Positions 15,654 to 22,716 are shown, counted from the first letter of the stretch. The stretch is 26,710 nt of DNA from Streptomyces exfoliatus (GCF_000725545.1 NZ_JNZP01000048.1:1-26710); one strand, 5' to 3'. Notes: a model not told the origin generated them from the letters alone. Program-made: numbers and translations.

Positions 15654-16448
15654 TCAGTAGGCGCTGTTGACGTTGTCGATGGAGCCGTACCGGTCGGCCG
15701 CGTAGTTGGCGGCGGCGACGAGGTTGGCGACCGGGTCGTACTGGTCGAACTTGGTGCCGGGGATGTGGTACGCCTTGAAGGTCGGGTAGATCACCTGGAG
15801 CAGGCCCTTGGACGGGACGCCGTTGATGGCGTTGATGTCCCAGTTGTTGATGGCCCGCGGGTTGCCGCTGGACTCGCGCATGATGTTCTTGTGCAGGCCG
15901 TTGTACGTGCCCGGGATGTTGTGCTTGTCCATGATGAACAGCGCCTCGCGGATCCAGCCGTCGAGGTTGTTCGCGAAGACCGGGGTACGGGCGACGGAAC
16001 GGCTCGCGGCCGCCTTCTCCGCGGCGCGCTTCTTCGCGTCGGCCTTCGCCTTCGCCGCGGCCTTCGCCTTGGCGTCGGCCTTGGCCTTGGCAGCGGCCTT
16101 GGCCTTCGCGTCGGCCTTCGCCTTCGCCTCGGCCTGGGCCTTCGCCGTGGCCTTGGCCAGCGCGTCGGCCTTCGCCTTCGCCGCGGCCTCCTGCTTGGCC
16201 TTCAGGCCGATCGTGCTCTGCTGCTCGGTGACGCTGGCGGCCAGCGCCTTCGCCTGGGGGCTGTTCGCGTTGTACGACCACGCCACCTGCTGGGTGCCCG
16301 AGAGGGCCTGCGGCTCCGTCTCGGTGGTGCCGTTGCCGGGCACCAGGGAGAGGGTGAGGGCGGCGGCGCCCAGAGCGGCGACGCCGGCGATCGTGGCCTT
16401 GTGGGTCTTCTTGAGACCACGACTGTGGCCAGGGGTGTTCGCAGACAT
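15654..16448 (-). CDS. Secreted lytic transglycosylase with Lys/Ala repeat
   Basis: A 264-residue exported peptidoglycan-cleaving enzyme. The signal peptide covers ~1-45 (basic HSRGLKKTHKAT, then AGVAALGAAALTLSLV). Residues 83-148 are almost only Lys, Ala, Glu, Asp and Gln, forming a long charged helix. The C-terminal ~110 residues are an SLT-type lysozyme-like domain: IMRESSGNPRAIN contains the catalytic Glu192, followed by SKGLLQVIYPTFKAY and YDPVANLVAAANYAADRYGS. It likely cuts glycan strands during growth or sporulation. The helix may span the wall or bind anionic polymers; that is inference. GAGG lies about 9 nt before the ATG. The upstream region is long and structured, but I could not match it to the c-di-AMP riboswitch that often controls such genes in Streptomyces. 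Confidence 0.92.
   Translation of the reverse strand: MSANTPGHSRGLKKTHKATIAGVAALGAAALTLSLVPGNGTTETEPQALSGTQQVAWSYNANSPQAKALAASVTEQQSTIGLKAKQEAAAKAKADALAKATAKAQAEAKAKADAKAKAAAKAKADAKAKAAAKAKADAKKRAAEKAAASRSVARTPVFANNLDGWIREALFIMDKHNIPGTYNGLHKNIMRESSGNPRAINNWDINAINGVPSKGLLQVIYPTFKAYHIPGTKFDQYDPVANLVAAANYAADRYGSIDNVNSAY
16005..16202 (-). repeat. Lys/Ala-rich coding repeat in the transglycosylase
   Basis: Encodes residues 83-148 of the lytic transglycosylase. Between residues 109 and 140 a 12-residue unit, KAKADAKAKAAA, is present twice exactly and a third time in part. The DNA is a matching GGCCTTGGCCTTCGC-like repeat, so copy number could vary by slippage. Confidence 0.85.
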
Positions 16449-16678
16449 TCCGGACTACCTCTTCGAATCGCTGGGGGTCACTCCGCCGGGGCGGCGCTGC
16501 GCCTGCTGGGCGGCGACGGGGGCAATTCTTAGCGGCAGCAAAATGCCGTGGCAAAGGTGTGACGTACGAACCCGGGTAGTGGATCAGGGGCCCGTGCACG
16601 GGCCACGGAAGCGCCCTTATGTCTGGCTCACCCCACGATGCCCACCCCTCCTGACGTCCACTAGGGGGCTTCGTAAGT

Positions 16679-16760
16679 GATGTGGGTCCTATGCGCGGGC
16701 TCACATCGGCCGGGTAACAACCTCACCCCCGGTTGCGTGCGCAATGCGCACAGTGAGCCC
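16679..16760. other. Foldable element in a 427 bp gene-free region
   Basis: The gap 16449-16875 holds no gene. Within it, GGGCTCAC (16697-16704) pairs with GTGAGCCC (16753-16760) and encloses CCGGG/CCCGG (16710-16714 / 16728-16732) and a perfect GTGCGC-aat-GCGCAC hairpin (16737-16751), forming a three-way junction. A competing stem, GATGTG (16679-16684) with CACATC (16702-16707), shares bases with the outer stem. CAACC/GGTTG (16718-16722 / 16731-16735) competes with the inner one. On the - strand it would lie about 250 nt ahead of the transglycosylase. A 12 bp palindrome, GGACCTAGGTCC, follows at 16797-16808. Whether it acts as RNA or as DNA is unknown. Confidence 0.4.
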
Positions 16761-16863
16761 CTCCACCCGAGGGATGAGAAGGTCCCGAAAGCCGTAGGAC
16801 CTAGGTCCGGGGTCCCCTCCCCGGGCCGTCCCCGGACGGATACGCACCGTCACGACCCGCCGG

Positions 16864-16869
16864 TACGGT
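16864..16869 (+). promoter_or_regulatory. Putative -10 for a leaderless histidine kinase mRNA
   Basis: TACGGT lies 12 bp before the ATG at 16876, with no convincing ribosome site between. Transcription would start at or next to the start codon. No -35 matching the consensus was found. Confidence 0.4.
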
Positions 16870-16875
16870 GAACAC

Positions 16876-18021
16876 ATGAGCCATCGACCGAACTCAGGCC
16901 TGGCCGCCGTGAGCACCGCCCTCCTGGCGATGAGCCGCCACCTGGAGGTCCGCGACGTCCTCAAGACGATCGTCGCGTCCGCCCGCGAGCTGCTCGACGC
17001 CGAGTACGCGGCCCTGGGCGTCCCCGACGACCACGGCGGCTTCGCCCAGTTCGTCGTCGACGGCGTCAGCGACGAACAGTGGAAGGCCATCGGCCCGCTG
17101 CCCCGTCAGCACGGCATCCTCGCGTCGATGCTCCACAAGGCCGAGCCCGAGCGGCTCGCCGACGTCCGCGAGGACCCCCGCTTCGAGGGCTGGCCCGACG
17201 CGCACCCCGAGATGTCCGACTTCCTCGGCCTCCCCGTCAGGGACGGCGACGAGATCCTCGGCGCCCTCTTCCTCGCCAACAAGCGCTGCCCGAAGGAGGA
17301 CGGCGGCTGCGGCTTCACCGCCGAGGACGAGGAGCTCCTCTCGATCCTCGCCCAGCACGCGGCCATCGCCCTCACCAACGCACGTCTGTACGAGCGCAGC
17401 CGCGAACTCACCATCGCCGAGGAACGCTCCCGCCTCGCCCACGAGCTGCACGACGCCGTCAGCCAGAAGCTCTTCTCGCTCCGGCTCACCGCCCAGGCCG
17501 CCGCCGCCCTCGTCGACCGCGACCCCGTCCGCGCCAAGGGCGAACTCCAGCAGGTCGCCGCGCTCGCCGCGGAGGCCGCCGACGAGCTGCGCGCCGCCGT
17601 CGTCGAGCTCCGCCCCGCCGCCCTCGACGAGGACGGCCTCGTCCACACCCTCCGTACCCACGTCCAGGTCCTCGACCGCGCCCACACCGCCCGGGTCACC
17701 TTCGAGAGCCCCGGGACCCGCGCACTGCCCGCCGCACAGGAGGAGGCCCTCCTCCGGGTCGCGCAGGAAGCCCTCCACAACGCGCTGCGGCACGCGGACG
17801 CCCGGCTCGTCACCGTCTCCCTCACCCGCGCCGACCAGGGCGCGCGGCTCACCGTCACCGACGACGGCAAGGGCTTCGACCCGCGTACGGTCCGCAGCGC
17901 AGGCCGCCACCTCGGCCTGGTCTCCATGCGGGACCGGGCGAGCGGCGTCGGCGGCTCGCTCACCGTCACCTCGGCCCGGGGAGAGGGCACCACGATCGAG
18001 ATGGAGGTTCCCGGTGGCTGA
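16876..18021 (+). CDS. GAF-domain sensor histidine kinase (NarL/DesK-type)
   Basis: A 381-residue cytosolic kinase without membrane segments. The GAF domain spans ~20-165 (LKTIVASARELLDAEYAALGVPD; FLGLPVRDGDEILGALFLANK). The HisKA_3 dimerisation helix has ERSRLAHELHDAVSQKLFSL, with the likely phospho-acceptor His192. The HATPase region has an N-box (AQEALHNALRHADA), G1 (VTDDGKGFDP) and G2 (HLGLVSMRDRASGVGG). GAF kinases of this type (DevS/DosT-like) may sense redox state, gas or small ligands; the ligand is not evident. The gene overlaps the start of the response regulator gene by 8 bp, so they form a two-component pair. An alternative GTG at 16909 would shorten it by 11 residues, but the ATG at 16876 fits the promoter. 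Confidence 0.93.
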   Translation: MSHRPNSGLAAVSTALLAMSRHLEVRDVLKTIVASARELLDAEYAALGVPDDHGGFAQFVVDGVSDEQWKAIGPLPRQHGILASMLHKAEPERLADVREDPRFEGWPDAHPEMSDFLGLPVRDGDEILGALFLANKRCPKEDGGCGFTAEDEELLSILAQHAAIALTNARLYERSRELTIAEERSRLAHELHDAVSQKLFSLRLTAQAAAALVDRDPVRAKGELQQVAALAAEAADELRAAVVELRPAALDEDGLVHTLRTHVQVLDRAHTARVTFESPGTRALPAAQEEALLRVAQEALHNALRHADARLVTVSLTRADQGARLTVTDDGKGFDPRTVRSAGRHLGLVSMRDRASGVGGSLTVTSARGEGTTIEMEVPGG

Positions 18022-18658
18022 CAAGCGGATCCGTGTCCTGCTCGTCGACGACCACCAGGTCGTCCGGCGGGGCCTGCGCACGTTCCTGGAGGTACAGGAC
18101 GACATAGAGGTCGTGGGGGAGGCCTCCGACGGCGCCGAGGGCGTCGCCAGGGCCGAGGAGCTCCGCCCCGACGTGGTCCTCATGGACGTGAAGATGCCCG
18201 GCACCGACGGCATCGAGGCGCTGAAGCGGCTCCGTGAGCTCGACAACCCGGCGAGGGTCCTGATCGTCACCAGCTTCACCGAGCAGCGCACGGTGGTCCC
18301 CGCACTCCGCGCGGGCGCCTCCGGGTACGTCTACAAGGACATCGACCCCGACGCGCTGGCCGGCGCGATCCGCTCCGTCCACGCGGGGCACGTCCTGCTC
18401 CAGCCCGAGGTCGCGGGCGCACTCCTGGCCCAGGACGAGTCGTCCGGAGGCACGGGGCGCGGCCCGACCCTCACGGAGCGGGAGCGCGAGGTCCTCGGCC
18501 TGATCGCGGACGGCCGGTCCAACCGCGAGATCGCCCGCGCGCTCGTCCTCTCCGAGAAGACGGTCAAGACGCACGTCTCGAACATCCTCATGAAACTCGA
18601 CCTGGCGGACCGCACCCAGGCGGCCCTCTGGGCGGTGAGAAACGGCCTGACCGACTGA
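18014..18658 (+). CDS. LuxR/NarL-type response regulator
   Basis: A 214-residue DNA-binding response regulator. The receiver domain (~5-125) has an acidic pocket (VDDH, Asp12/Asp13), phospho-acceptor Asp58 in LMDVKMPG, a Thr/Ser in VLIVTSF and Lys108 in YVYKDI. The C-terminal LuxR helix-turn-helix is at ~150-210 (LTEREREVLGLIADGRSNREIARALVLSEKTVKTHV is the region; the recognition helix is near SEKTVKTHVSNIL). It starts with GTG inside the last codons of the kinase gene, with GGAGG upstream, which gives translational coupling. It is presumably phosphorylated by that kinase. Its targets are unknown. A small GC hairpin follows the stop. Confidence 0.94.
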   Translation: MADKRIRVLLVDDHQVVRRGLRTFLEVQDDIEVVGEASDGAEGVARAEELRPDVVLMDVKMPGTDGIEALKRLRELDNPARVLIVTSFTEQRTVVPALRAGASGYVYKDIDPDALAGAIRSVHAGHVLLQPEVAGALLAQDESSGGTGRGPTLTEREREVLGLIADGRSNREIARALVLSEKTVKTHVSNILMKLDLADRTQAALWAVRNGLTD

Positions 18659-18669
18659 AGAACTCCATG

Positions 18670-18692
18670 GCGCCCCTCAATGCGCCGGGCGC
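18670..18692 (+). terminator. Weak hairpin after the response regulator gene
   Basis: GCGCCC (18670-18675) pairs with GGGCGC (18687-18692) around an 11 nt loop, 12 bp after the stop. The stem is short, so termination may be partial. Confidence 0.4.
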
Positions 18693-18739
18693 ACGACCGT
18701 TCAGTCCTTCATACCGTCGTGTGTATGTCCCCCGTTCGG

Positions 18740-18767
18740 CGCAACCTGTCGGGGCGTACGGCGTTGT
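18740..18767 (+). promoter_or_regulatory. Sigma-BldN-like promoter of chpE
   Basis: CGCAAC (18740-18745) and CGTTGT (18762-18767) are separated by exactly 16 bp. The published sigma-BldN consensus, as I recall it, is CGTAAC-N16-CGTTGA, so each hexamer differs at one base. Sigma-BldN drives chaplin and rodlin genes during aerial growth, which fits the gene downstream. The predicted leader is about 45 nt. Confidence 0.65.
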
Positions 18768-18820
18768 CCATGGCGTGCTGCGGCTGATCGGCCGCAGCGA
18801 TGACCAGGAGGATGTACCAA

Positions 18821-19063
18821 GTGAAGAACCTCAAGAAGGCCGCTGCCCTCACCATGGTCGCCGGTGGCATCGTCGCCGCCGGCGCGGGTGTCGCCTCCGC
18901 CCACGGCGCCGAGGCCGACGGCAAGGCCCTCAACTCGCCGGGTGTCGCCTCCGGCAACCTGGTGCAGGTCCCGGTCCACGTCCCCGTGAACGTCTCCGGC
19001 AACACGGTCAACGTGATCGGCCTGCTCAACCCGGCCTTCGGCAACAGCGCCGTCAACGGCTGA
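18821..19063 (+). CDS. chpE: Short chaplin, ChpE type
   Basis: An 80-residue secreted, surface-active protein that assembles into amyloid-like fibres coating aerial hyphae. The signal peptide, MKNLKKAAALTMVAGG..., is nearly that of S. coelicolor ChpE and is predicted to be cut after VASA. The mature part is a single chaplin domain: SPGVASGNLVQVPVHVPVNVSGNTVNVIGLLNPAFGNSAVNG in type, with Ser/Ala where most chaplins have the two conserved cysteines. The absence of cysteines is a feature of ChpE, which is why I use that name. I chose the GTG at 18821 because CAGGAGG lies about 9 nt upstream; an ATG at 18800 would add seven residues before a canonical signal peptide. It has a sigma-BldN-like promoter and its own terminator. 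Confidence 0.93.
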   Translation: MKNLKKAAALTMVAGGIVAAGAGVASAHGAEADGKALNSPGVASGNLVQVPVHVPVNVSGNTVNVIGLLNPAFGNSAVNG

Positions 19064-19078
19064 GCACCCCCAGAACCA

Positions 19079-19109
19079 CCGGCCCCCGGACGATCCCCCC
19101 GGGGGCCGG
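19079..19109 (+). terminator. chpE terminator
   Basis: CCGGCCCCCGG (19079-19089) pairs with CCGGGGGCCGG (19099-19109) and is followed by a CCCCTTTT tract, which gives a short U-run. It begins 15 bp after the chpE stop. Confidence 0.85.
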
Positions 19110-19147
19110 CCCCTTTTCCCCGCCGCCCCGGCGGGCCATCGTTCCGC

Positions 19148-19280
19148 GGGGGTCAGAACCCCTGGTCCCGCTCCCGCTCCTCGACATACGCGTCGTAGGC
19201 GGCGACCTGAGCCCGCCGCGCCACCCGTGCCCGTTTCCGGACGCGGTTCTCGCACCGCTCGGCCCTGGCGGGCCTCCCGG
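19148..19280. repeat. 133 bp direct repeat, distal copy
   Basis: This copy is nearest the stop of the hypothetical gene. It differs from the copy at 19333-19465 at only three positions, with no indels. In the frame ending YVEERERDQGF, two of the three differences are synonymous and one changes Asn to Asp. Confidence 0.95.
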
Positions 19281-20088
19281 GCTTCGGCCCGCTGCGCCGG
19301 ACTCCGTCCGTCGGCCCGGGTGAGTCTCCGGTGGGGGTCAGAACCCCTGGTCCCGTTCCCGCTCCTCGACGTACGCGTTGTAGGCGGCGACCTGAGCCCG
19401 CCGCGCCACCCGTGCCCGTTTCCGGACGCGGTTCTCGCACCGCTCGGCCCTGGCGGGCCTCCCGGCCGATCCGCTGCGCCAGCTCCAGGACCCGCACCGC
19501 CCGCGGCGGGTACCCGGGGGCCAGCACCTCCCGGCCCACCTCCGCCCTCGCCCGGTACGCCTCCCGCGCCGCGTCCGCCGCCGGGCCCGAGGCCGCCACA
19601 TCCAGCCGGGTCAGTACCGCGGTCGCGTCCCGCAGGGCCTCCGCCAGCTCCCGCTCCGCCTCGCCGAGCGAGGGCACGTCCGCCGGAGGGGCCTCCCGCA
19701 CCGCCAGGCAGCGCCAGACCACCTCCACGTGCACGTCACCCACCGGACCCGCCTCGGAGACCTCCGGCACCAGACCGTACGGCGCACCGAAGCCCACCAC
19801 CGCCTCCTCCGCCTCCAACGCGCGCGCGTTGAAGTCCGGCGGCCCGCTGAGCCCCAGCGGATGCCCCGGCGCGGGCAGCGCCACCCGCCACCCGGTCACC
19901 CCGAGCCGCCGCAGCCGGCCGAGCGCCAGCGTCAGCCCCACGGGCCGCGCCTCACCCGGCAGTCCTTCCACGCGGTGCACCGCGTCCTCCCCGACAATGG
20001 CAAGGGCCGCCTCGTCCGGCGACACCGCCCCGGCCAGCAGGGCATTGCCCCAAGCGGCCAGGCGTCCTGAGCGTGGTTCCGAAAGCAT
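19153..20088 (-). CDS. Conserved hypothetical protein with shifted, duplicated 3' end
   Basis: A 311-residue cytosolic protein of unrecognised family. The ATG at 20088 has GGGGGG upstream. Residues 1-210 look like an ordinary folded protein, ending in a Glu/Arg-rich helix (GEAERELAEALRD ... VLELAQRIGREARQGRA). After Ala216 the composition turns to Gly/Arg/Pro-rich nonsense-like sequence. From ~277 it becomes a normal basic helix again (AERCENRVRKRARVARRAQ) and ends YVEERERDQGF. The same tail is encoded, in another frame, inside the first copy of a 133 bp direct repeat. The second copy is 185 bp away (2 mod 3), so reading straight through copy one out of frame enters copy two in the tail's frame. 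The simplest view is a frameshift compensated by a duplication; a sequencing error remains possible. Confidence 0.65.
   Translation of the reverse strand: MLSEPRSGRLAAWGNALLAGAVSPDEAALAIVGEDAVHRVEGLPGEARPVGLTLALGRLRRLGVTGWRVALPAPGHPLGLSGPPDFNARALEAEEAVVGFGAPYGLVPEVSEAGPVGDVHVEVVWRCLAVREAPPADVPSLGEAERELAEALRDATAVLTRLDVAASGPAADAAREAYRARAEVGREVLAPGYPPRAVRVLELAQRIGREARQGRAVREPRPETGTGGAAGSGRRLQRVRRGAGTGPGVLTPTGDSPGPTDGVRRSGPKPGRPARAERCENRVRKRARVARRAQVAAYDAYVEERERDQGF
19333..19465. repeat. 133 bp direct repeat, proximal copy
   Basis: Proximal to the start of the hypothetical gene and offset by 185 bp from the other copy. It is read out of frame by the long reading frame, but still encodes the YNAYVEERERDQGF tail in its own frame, stopping at 19338. 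Weaker similarity continues for about 25 bp beyond the repeat. Confidence 0.95.
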
Positions 20089-20138
20089 CCCCCCAGACTA
20101 GGGACTCGAAGGAGGCCCCCGGGCCCGCCCGGGAAGTC

Positions 20139-20158
20139 CCGCCCGGCGCACCGGGCGG
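20139..20158. other. GC-rich hairpin in the divergent gap
   Basis: CCGCCCGG (20139-20146) pairs with CCGGGCGG (20151-20158) around CGCA. It lies between the divergent hypothetical gene and the ABC ATPase gene. TAGGTT (20211-20216) further on is a possible -10 for the ATPase, giving a leader of about 65 nt; no -35 was clear. Confidence 0.3.
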
Positions 20159-20288
20159 ACGGCGCCGCTTTCCGGGCAGGCCCAGGGACGGCCCCGCTCC
20201 CTCGATAACGTAGGTTTTCCCCTGGACGCCGCGCCCACCCGGCGCAAGGCGACGACACGACTCGACCGCAAGGGGAGACAACGCGCTC

Positions 20289-21086
20289 ATGAGCGATGTA
20301 CTGGAGCTGGTGGACGTATCCGTGGTCCGCGACGGACGGGCTCTGGTGGACGAGGTCTCCTGGTCGGTCAAGGAGGGCGAGCGCTGGGTGATCCTCGGAC
20401 CCAACGGCGCCGGCAAGACCACCCTTCTGAACATCGCCTCCAGCTACCTCTTCCCCACCAAGGGCACCGCCCACGTCCTGGGCGAGCGACTCGGCGGCGT
20501 CGGCACCGACGTCTTCGAACTCCGTCCCCGCATCGGCATGGCCGGCATCGCCATGGCGGAGAAGCTCCCCAAGCGCCAGACCGTCCTCCAGACCGTCCTC
20601 ACCGCCGCGTACGGCATGACCGCCACCTGGCACGAGGACTACGACCCGGTGGACGAGGAGCGCGCCAAGGCCTTCCTCGACCGGCTCGGCATGAACGAGT
20701 ACCTGGACCGGAAGTTCGGCACCCTCTCCGAGGGCGAGCGCAAGCGCACCCTGATCGCCCGCGCGATGATGACCGACCCCGAGCTCCTGCTCCTCGACGA
20801 GCCCGCCGCCGGTCTCGACCTCGGCGGCCGCGAGGACCTCGTCCGCCGCCTCGGCCGCCTCGCCCGCGACCCGTACGCCCCCTCCATGATCATGGTCACC
20901 CACCATGTCGAGGAGATCGCGCCCGGCTTCACCCACGTCCTGATGATCCGTCAGGGCAAGGTGCTCGCCGCGGGCCCCGTGGAGACCGAGCTGACCTCCC
21001 GTAACCTCTCGCTCTGCTTCGGCCTCCCGCTCGTCGTCGAGCGCGTCGCCGACCGCTGGACCGCCCACGGTCTGCCCCTGAAGTAG
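20289..21086 (+). CDS. Stand-alone ABC transporter ATP-binding protein
   Basis: A 265-residue ABC ATPase. Walker A GPNGAGKT (37-44, Lys43) is followed by a long segment before the signature LSEGERKR, then Walker B LLLLDEPAAGLDL and the H-loop VTHHVEE. The sequence type (KQRTVLQTVL-like region, AGLDLGGREDLV, 'HHVEEIAPGFTHVLMIRQGKVLAAG') resembles the ModF/YlmA-like group, whose members often have no adjacent permease. No permease gene lies next to it here. GGGGAG lies upstream of the ATG. It may energise a permease elsewhere or act in regulation or translation. The substrate cannot be inferred. It is divergent from the hypothetical gene and 74 bp upstream of the NfeD-like gene. Confidence 0.92.
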   Translation: MSDVLELVDVSVVRDGRALVDEVSWSVKEGERWVILGPNGAGKTTLLNIASSYLFPTKGTAHVLGERLGGVGTDVFELRPRIGMAGIAMAEKLPKRQTVLQTVLTAAYGMTATWHEDYDPVDEERAKAFLDRLGMNEYLDRKFGTLSEGERKRTLIARAMMTDPELLLLDEPAAGLDLGGREDLVRRLGRLARDPYAPSMIMVTHHVEEIAPGFTHVLMIRQGKVLAAGPVETELTSRNLSLCFGLPLVVERVADRWTAHGLPLK

Positions 21087-21148
21087 CGGCAACAGCGCCG
21101 GCGTCCCGCACAGCCGCCCGCGCCCTGTCCCCGAGGACCCCACCGCCC

Positions 21149-21154
21149 TACCAT
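21149..21154 (+). promoter_or_regulatory. Putative -10 for leaderless NfeD-like gene
   Basis: TACCAT lies 12 bp before the GTG at 21161, with no ribosome site in between, so the transcript probably begins at the start codon. No convincing -35. Confidence 0.4.
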
Positions 21155-21160
21155 GACCAT

Positions 21161-21586
21161 GTGGACATCGACGCATGGGTCTGGTGGCTGATCGGCGCGG
21201 TGGGGCTCGGCATTCCGCTGGTCCTGACCGCGATGCCCGAATTCGGCATGTTCTCCGTCGGCGCGGTCGCGGGGGCGGTGACCGCCGCCCTCGGGTTCGG
21301 CGTGGTCGCCCAGGTGATCGTCTTCGTCGCCGTCTCCGTGGCGCTCATCGCGGTGGTACGCCCCATCGCGGCCCGCCACCGCGACGGCAGAGGCCTCGCC
21401 ACCGGCGTCGACGCCCTGAAGGGCCGTCAGGCCGTCGTCACGGAACGGGTCGACGGCAGCGGCGGCCGGATCAAGCTCGCCGGCGAGATCTGGTCCGCCC
21501 GCGCGCTCGACGCCGGACAGACCTTCGAACCGGGCGACCAGGTCGACGTCGTCGAGATCGACGGAGCGACCGCAGTCGTCATGTGA
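21161..21586 (+). CDS. NfeD-like membrane protein
   Basis: A 141-residue short NfeD-family protein. Two to three membrane segments occupy ~5-70 (WWLIGAVGLGIPLVLTAM; FSVGAVAGAVTAALGFGVVAQVIVFVAVSVALIAVV). A small C-terminal OB-fold domain follows (~85-141), with the family pattern GRQAVVTERVDGSGGRIKLAGEIWSARA ... GDQVDVVEIDGATAVV, where the conserved GEIW/WSA segment is clear. NfeD proteins are partners of SPFH proteins in membrane microdomains, and the next gene encodes one, 93 bp downstream. The full-length NfeD protease domain is absent, as in the short class. The GTG start is the only sensible one. The precise role is not known. Confidence 0.88.
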   Translation: MDIDAWVWWLIGAVGLGIPLVLTAMPEFGMFSVGAVAGAVTAALGFGVVAQVIVFVAVSVALIAVVRPIAARHRDGRGLATGVDALKGRQAVVTERVDGSGGRIKLAGEIWSARALDAGQTFEPGDQVDVVEIDGATAVVM

Positions 21587-21679
21587 CCGAACCTCGCCCA
21601 TGACGTTCCGTCGTCTGCGAAACTCGATCTTGCAAGGCCACCCGGCAGTCAACCGGCAGCGAAGGACACGGGGAACACG

Positions 21680-22618
21680 ATGTCAGCAGTCATCATCGTC
21701 CTGATCATTCTGGTGGTGCTCGTCTTCATCGCCCTGATCAAGACGATCCAGGTCATCCCGCAGGCGAGCGCGGCGATCGTGGAGCGCTTCGGCCGCTACA
21801 CCCGCACGCTCAACGCCGGACTGAACATCGTCGTCCCGTTCATCGACTCGATCCGCAACCGGATCGACCTCCGCGAACAGGTCGTCCCGTTCCCGCCGCA
21901 GCCGGTGATCACCCAGGACAACCTGGTCGTCAACATCGACACGGTCATCTACTACCAGGTGACCGACGCGAGGGCCGCGACCTACGAGGTCGCCAGCTAC
22001 ATCCAGGCGATCGAGCAGCTCACCGTCACCACCCTCCGCAACATCATCGGCGGCATGGACCTGGAGCGGACCCTCACCTCCCGCGAGGAGATCAACGCGG
22101 CCCTGCGCGGCGTCCTCGACGAGGCCACCGGCAAGTGGGGCATCCGCGTCAACCGCGTCGAGCTCAAGGCGATCGAGCCGCCGACCTCCATCCAGGACTC
22201 GATGGAGAAGCAGATGCGCGCCGAGCGAGACAAGCGCGCCGCGATCCTCACCGCCGAGGGAACCCGCCAGTCCGCGATCCTCACCGCCGAGGGCGAGAAG
22301 CAGTCCGCCATCCTCCGCGCCGAGGGTGAGGCCAAGGCCGCCGCCCTGCGCGCCGAGGGCGAGGCCCAGGCCGTCCGTACGGTCTTCGAGGCCATCCACG
22401 CCGGCGACCCCGACCAGAAGCTCCTCTCGTACCAGTACCTCCAGATGCTCCCGAAGATCGCCGAGGGCGACGCCAACAAGCTCTGGATCGTGCCCAGCGA
22501 GATCGGCGACGCCCTCAAGGGCCTCTCCGGCGCCTTCGGCAACATGGGCAACGGCGCCCCCGGCTTCAACACCAAGGGCGGCGGGACCGAAAGGCGAGAC
22601 GAACCGCCGGTTGACTGA
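21680..22618 (+). CDS. SPFH/band-7 (stomatin-like) membrane protein
   Basis: A 312-residue protein with one N-terminal membrane helix (SAVIIVLIILVVLVFIALI) and an SPFH domain (~25-190; VIPQASAAIVERFGRYTRTLNAGLNIVVPFID, then VYYQVTD-type and ERTLTSREEIN). A helical segment of repeated TAEGxxQSAIL / RAEGEAxA units (~190-245) is typical of stomatin/QmcA oligomers. The C-terminal tail is Gly/Asn-rich. It likely scaffolds membrane microdomains together with the NfeD-like protein just upstream; that pairing is well established for these families. AAGGACACGGGG provides a weak ribosome site before the ATG. Confidence 0.94.
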   Translation: MSAVIIVLIILVVLVFIALIKTIQVIPQASAAIVERFGRYTRTLNAGLNIVVPFIDSIRNRIDLREQVVPFPPQPVITQDNLVVNIDTVIYYQVTDARAATYEVASYIQAIEQLTVTTLRNIIGGMDLERTLTSREEINAALRGVLDEATGKWGIRVNRVELKAIEPPTSIQDSMEKQMRAERDKRAAILTAEGTRQSAILTAEGEKQSAILRAEGEAKAAALRAEGEAQAVRTVFEAIHAGDPDQKLLSYQYLQMLPKIAEGDANKLWIVPSEIGDALKGLSGAFGNMGNGAPGFNTKGGGTERRDEPPVD

Positions 22619-22716
22619 CACGTACACGTAATCCTCGTGCATGATCGGTGCGAGCCCCTCGACCCCGGCAGCCTCAGGGCGGGGAGGCGACTCACTGACC
22701 ATGTAAGGAGATGGCG

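Noticed and set aside
15808..16680. Ala/Phe-rich + strand open frame over the transglycosylase
   Set aside because: It is the complement of the Lys/Ala repeat (AFAF/ASALA pattern), not an independent membrane protein.
16449..16860. c-di-AMP (ydaO-type) riboswitch ahead of the lytic transglycosylase
   Set aside because: Expected from the gene type, and GGGGGTGAG appears on the - strand, but the GGGAACCA-like and GTCAGCTAACC-like conserved segments are missing.
22611..22645. Promoter for the TauE/SafE gene starting with TTGACT
   Set aside because: No TANNNT element occurs at 16-19 bp spacing; CATGAT is 23 bp away. TTGACT also overlaps the end of the SPFH gene, so it is probably chance.
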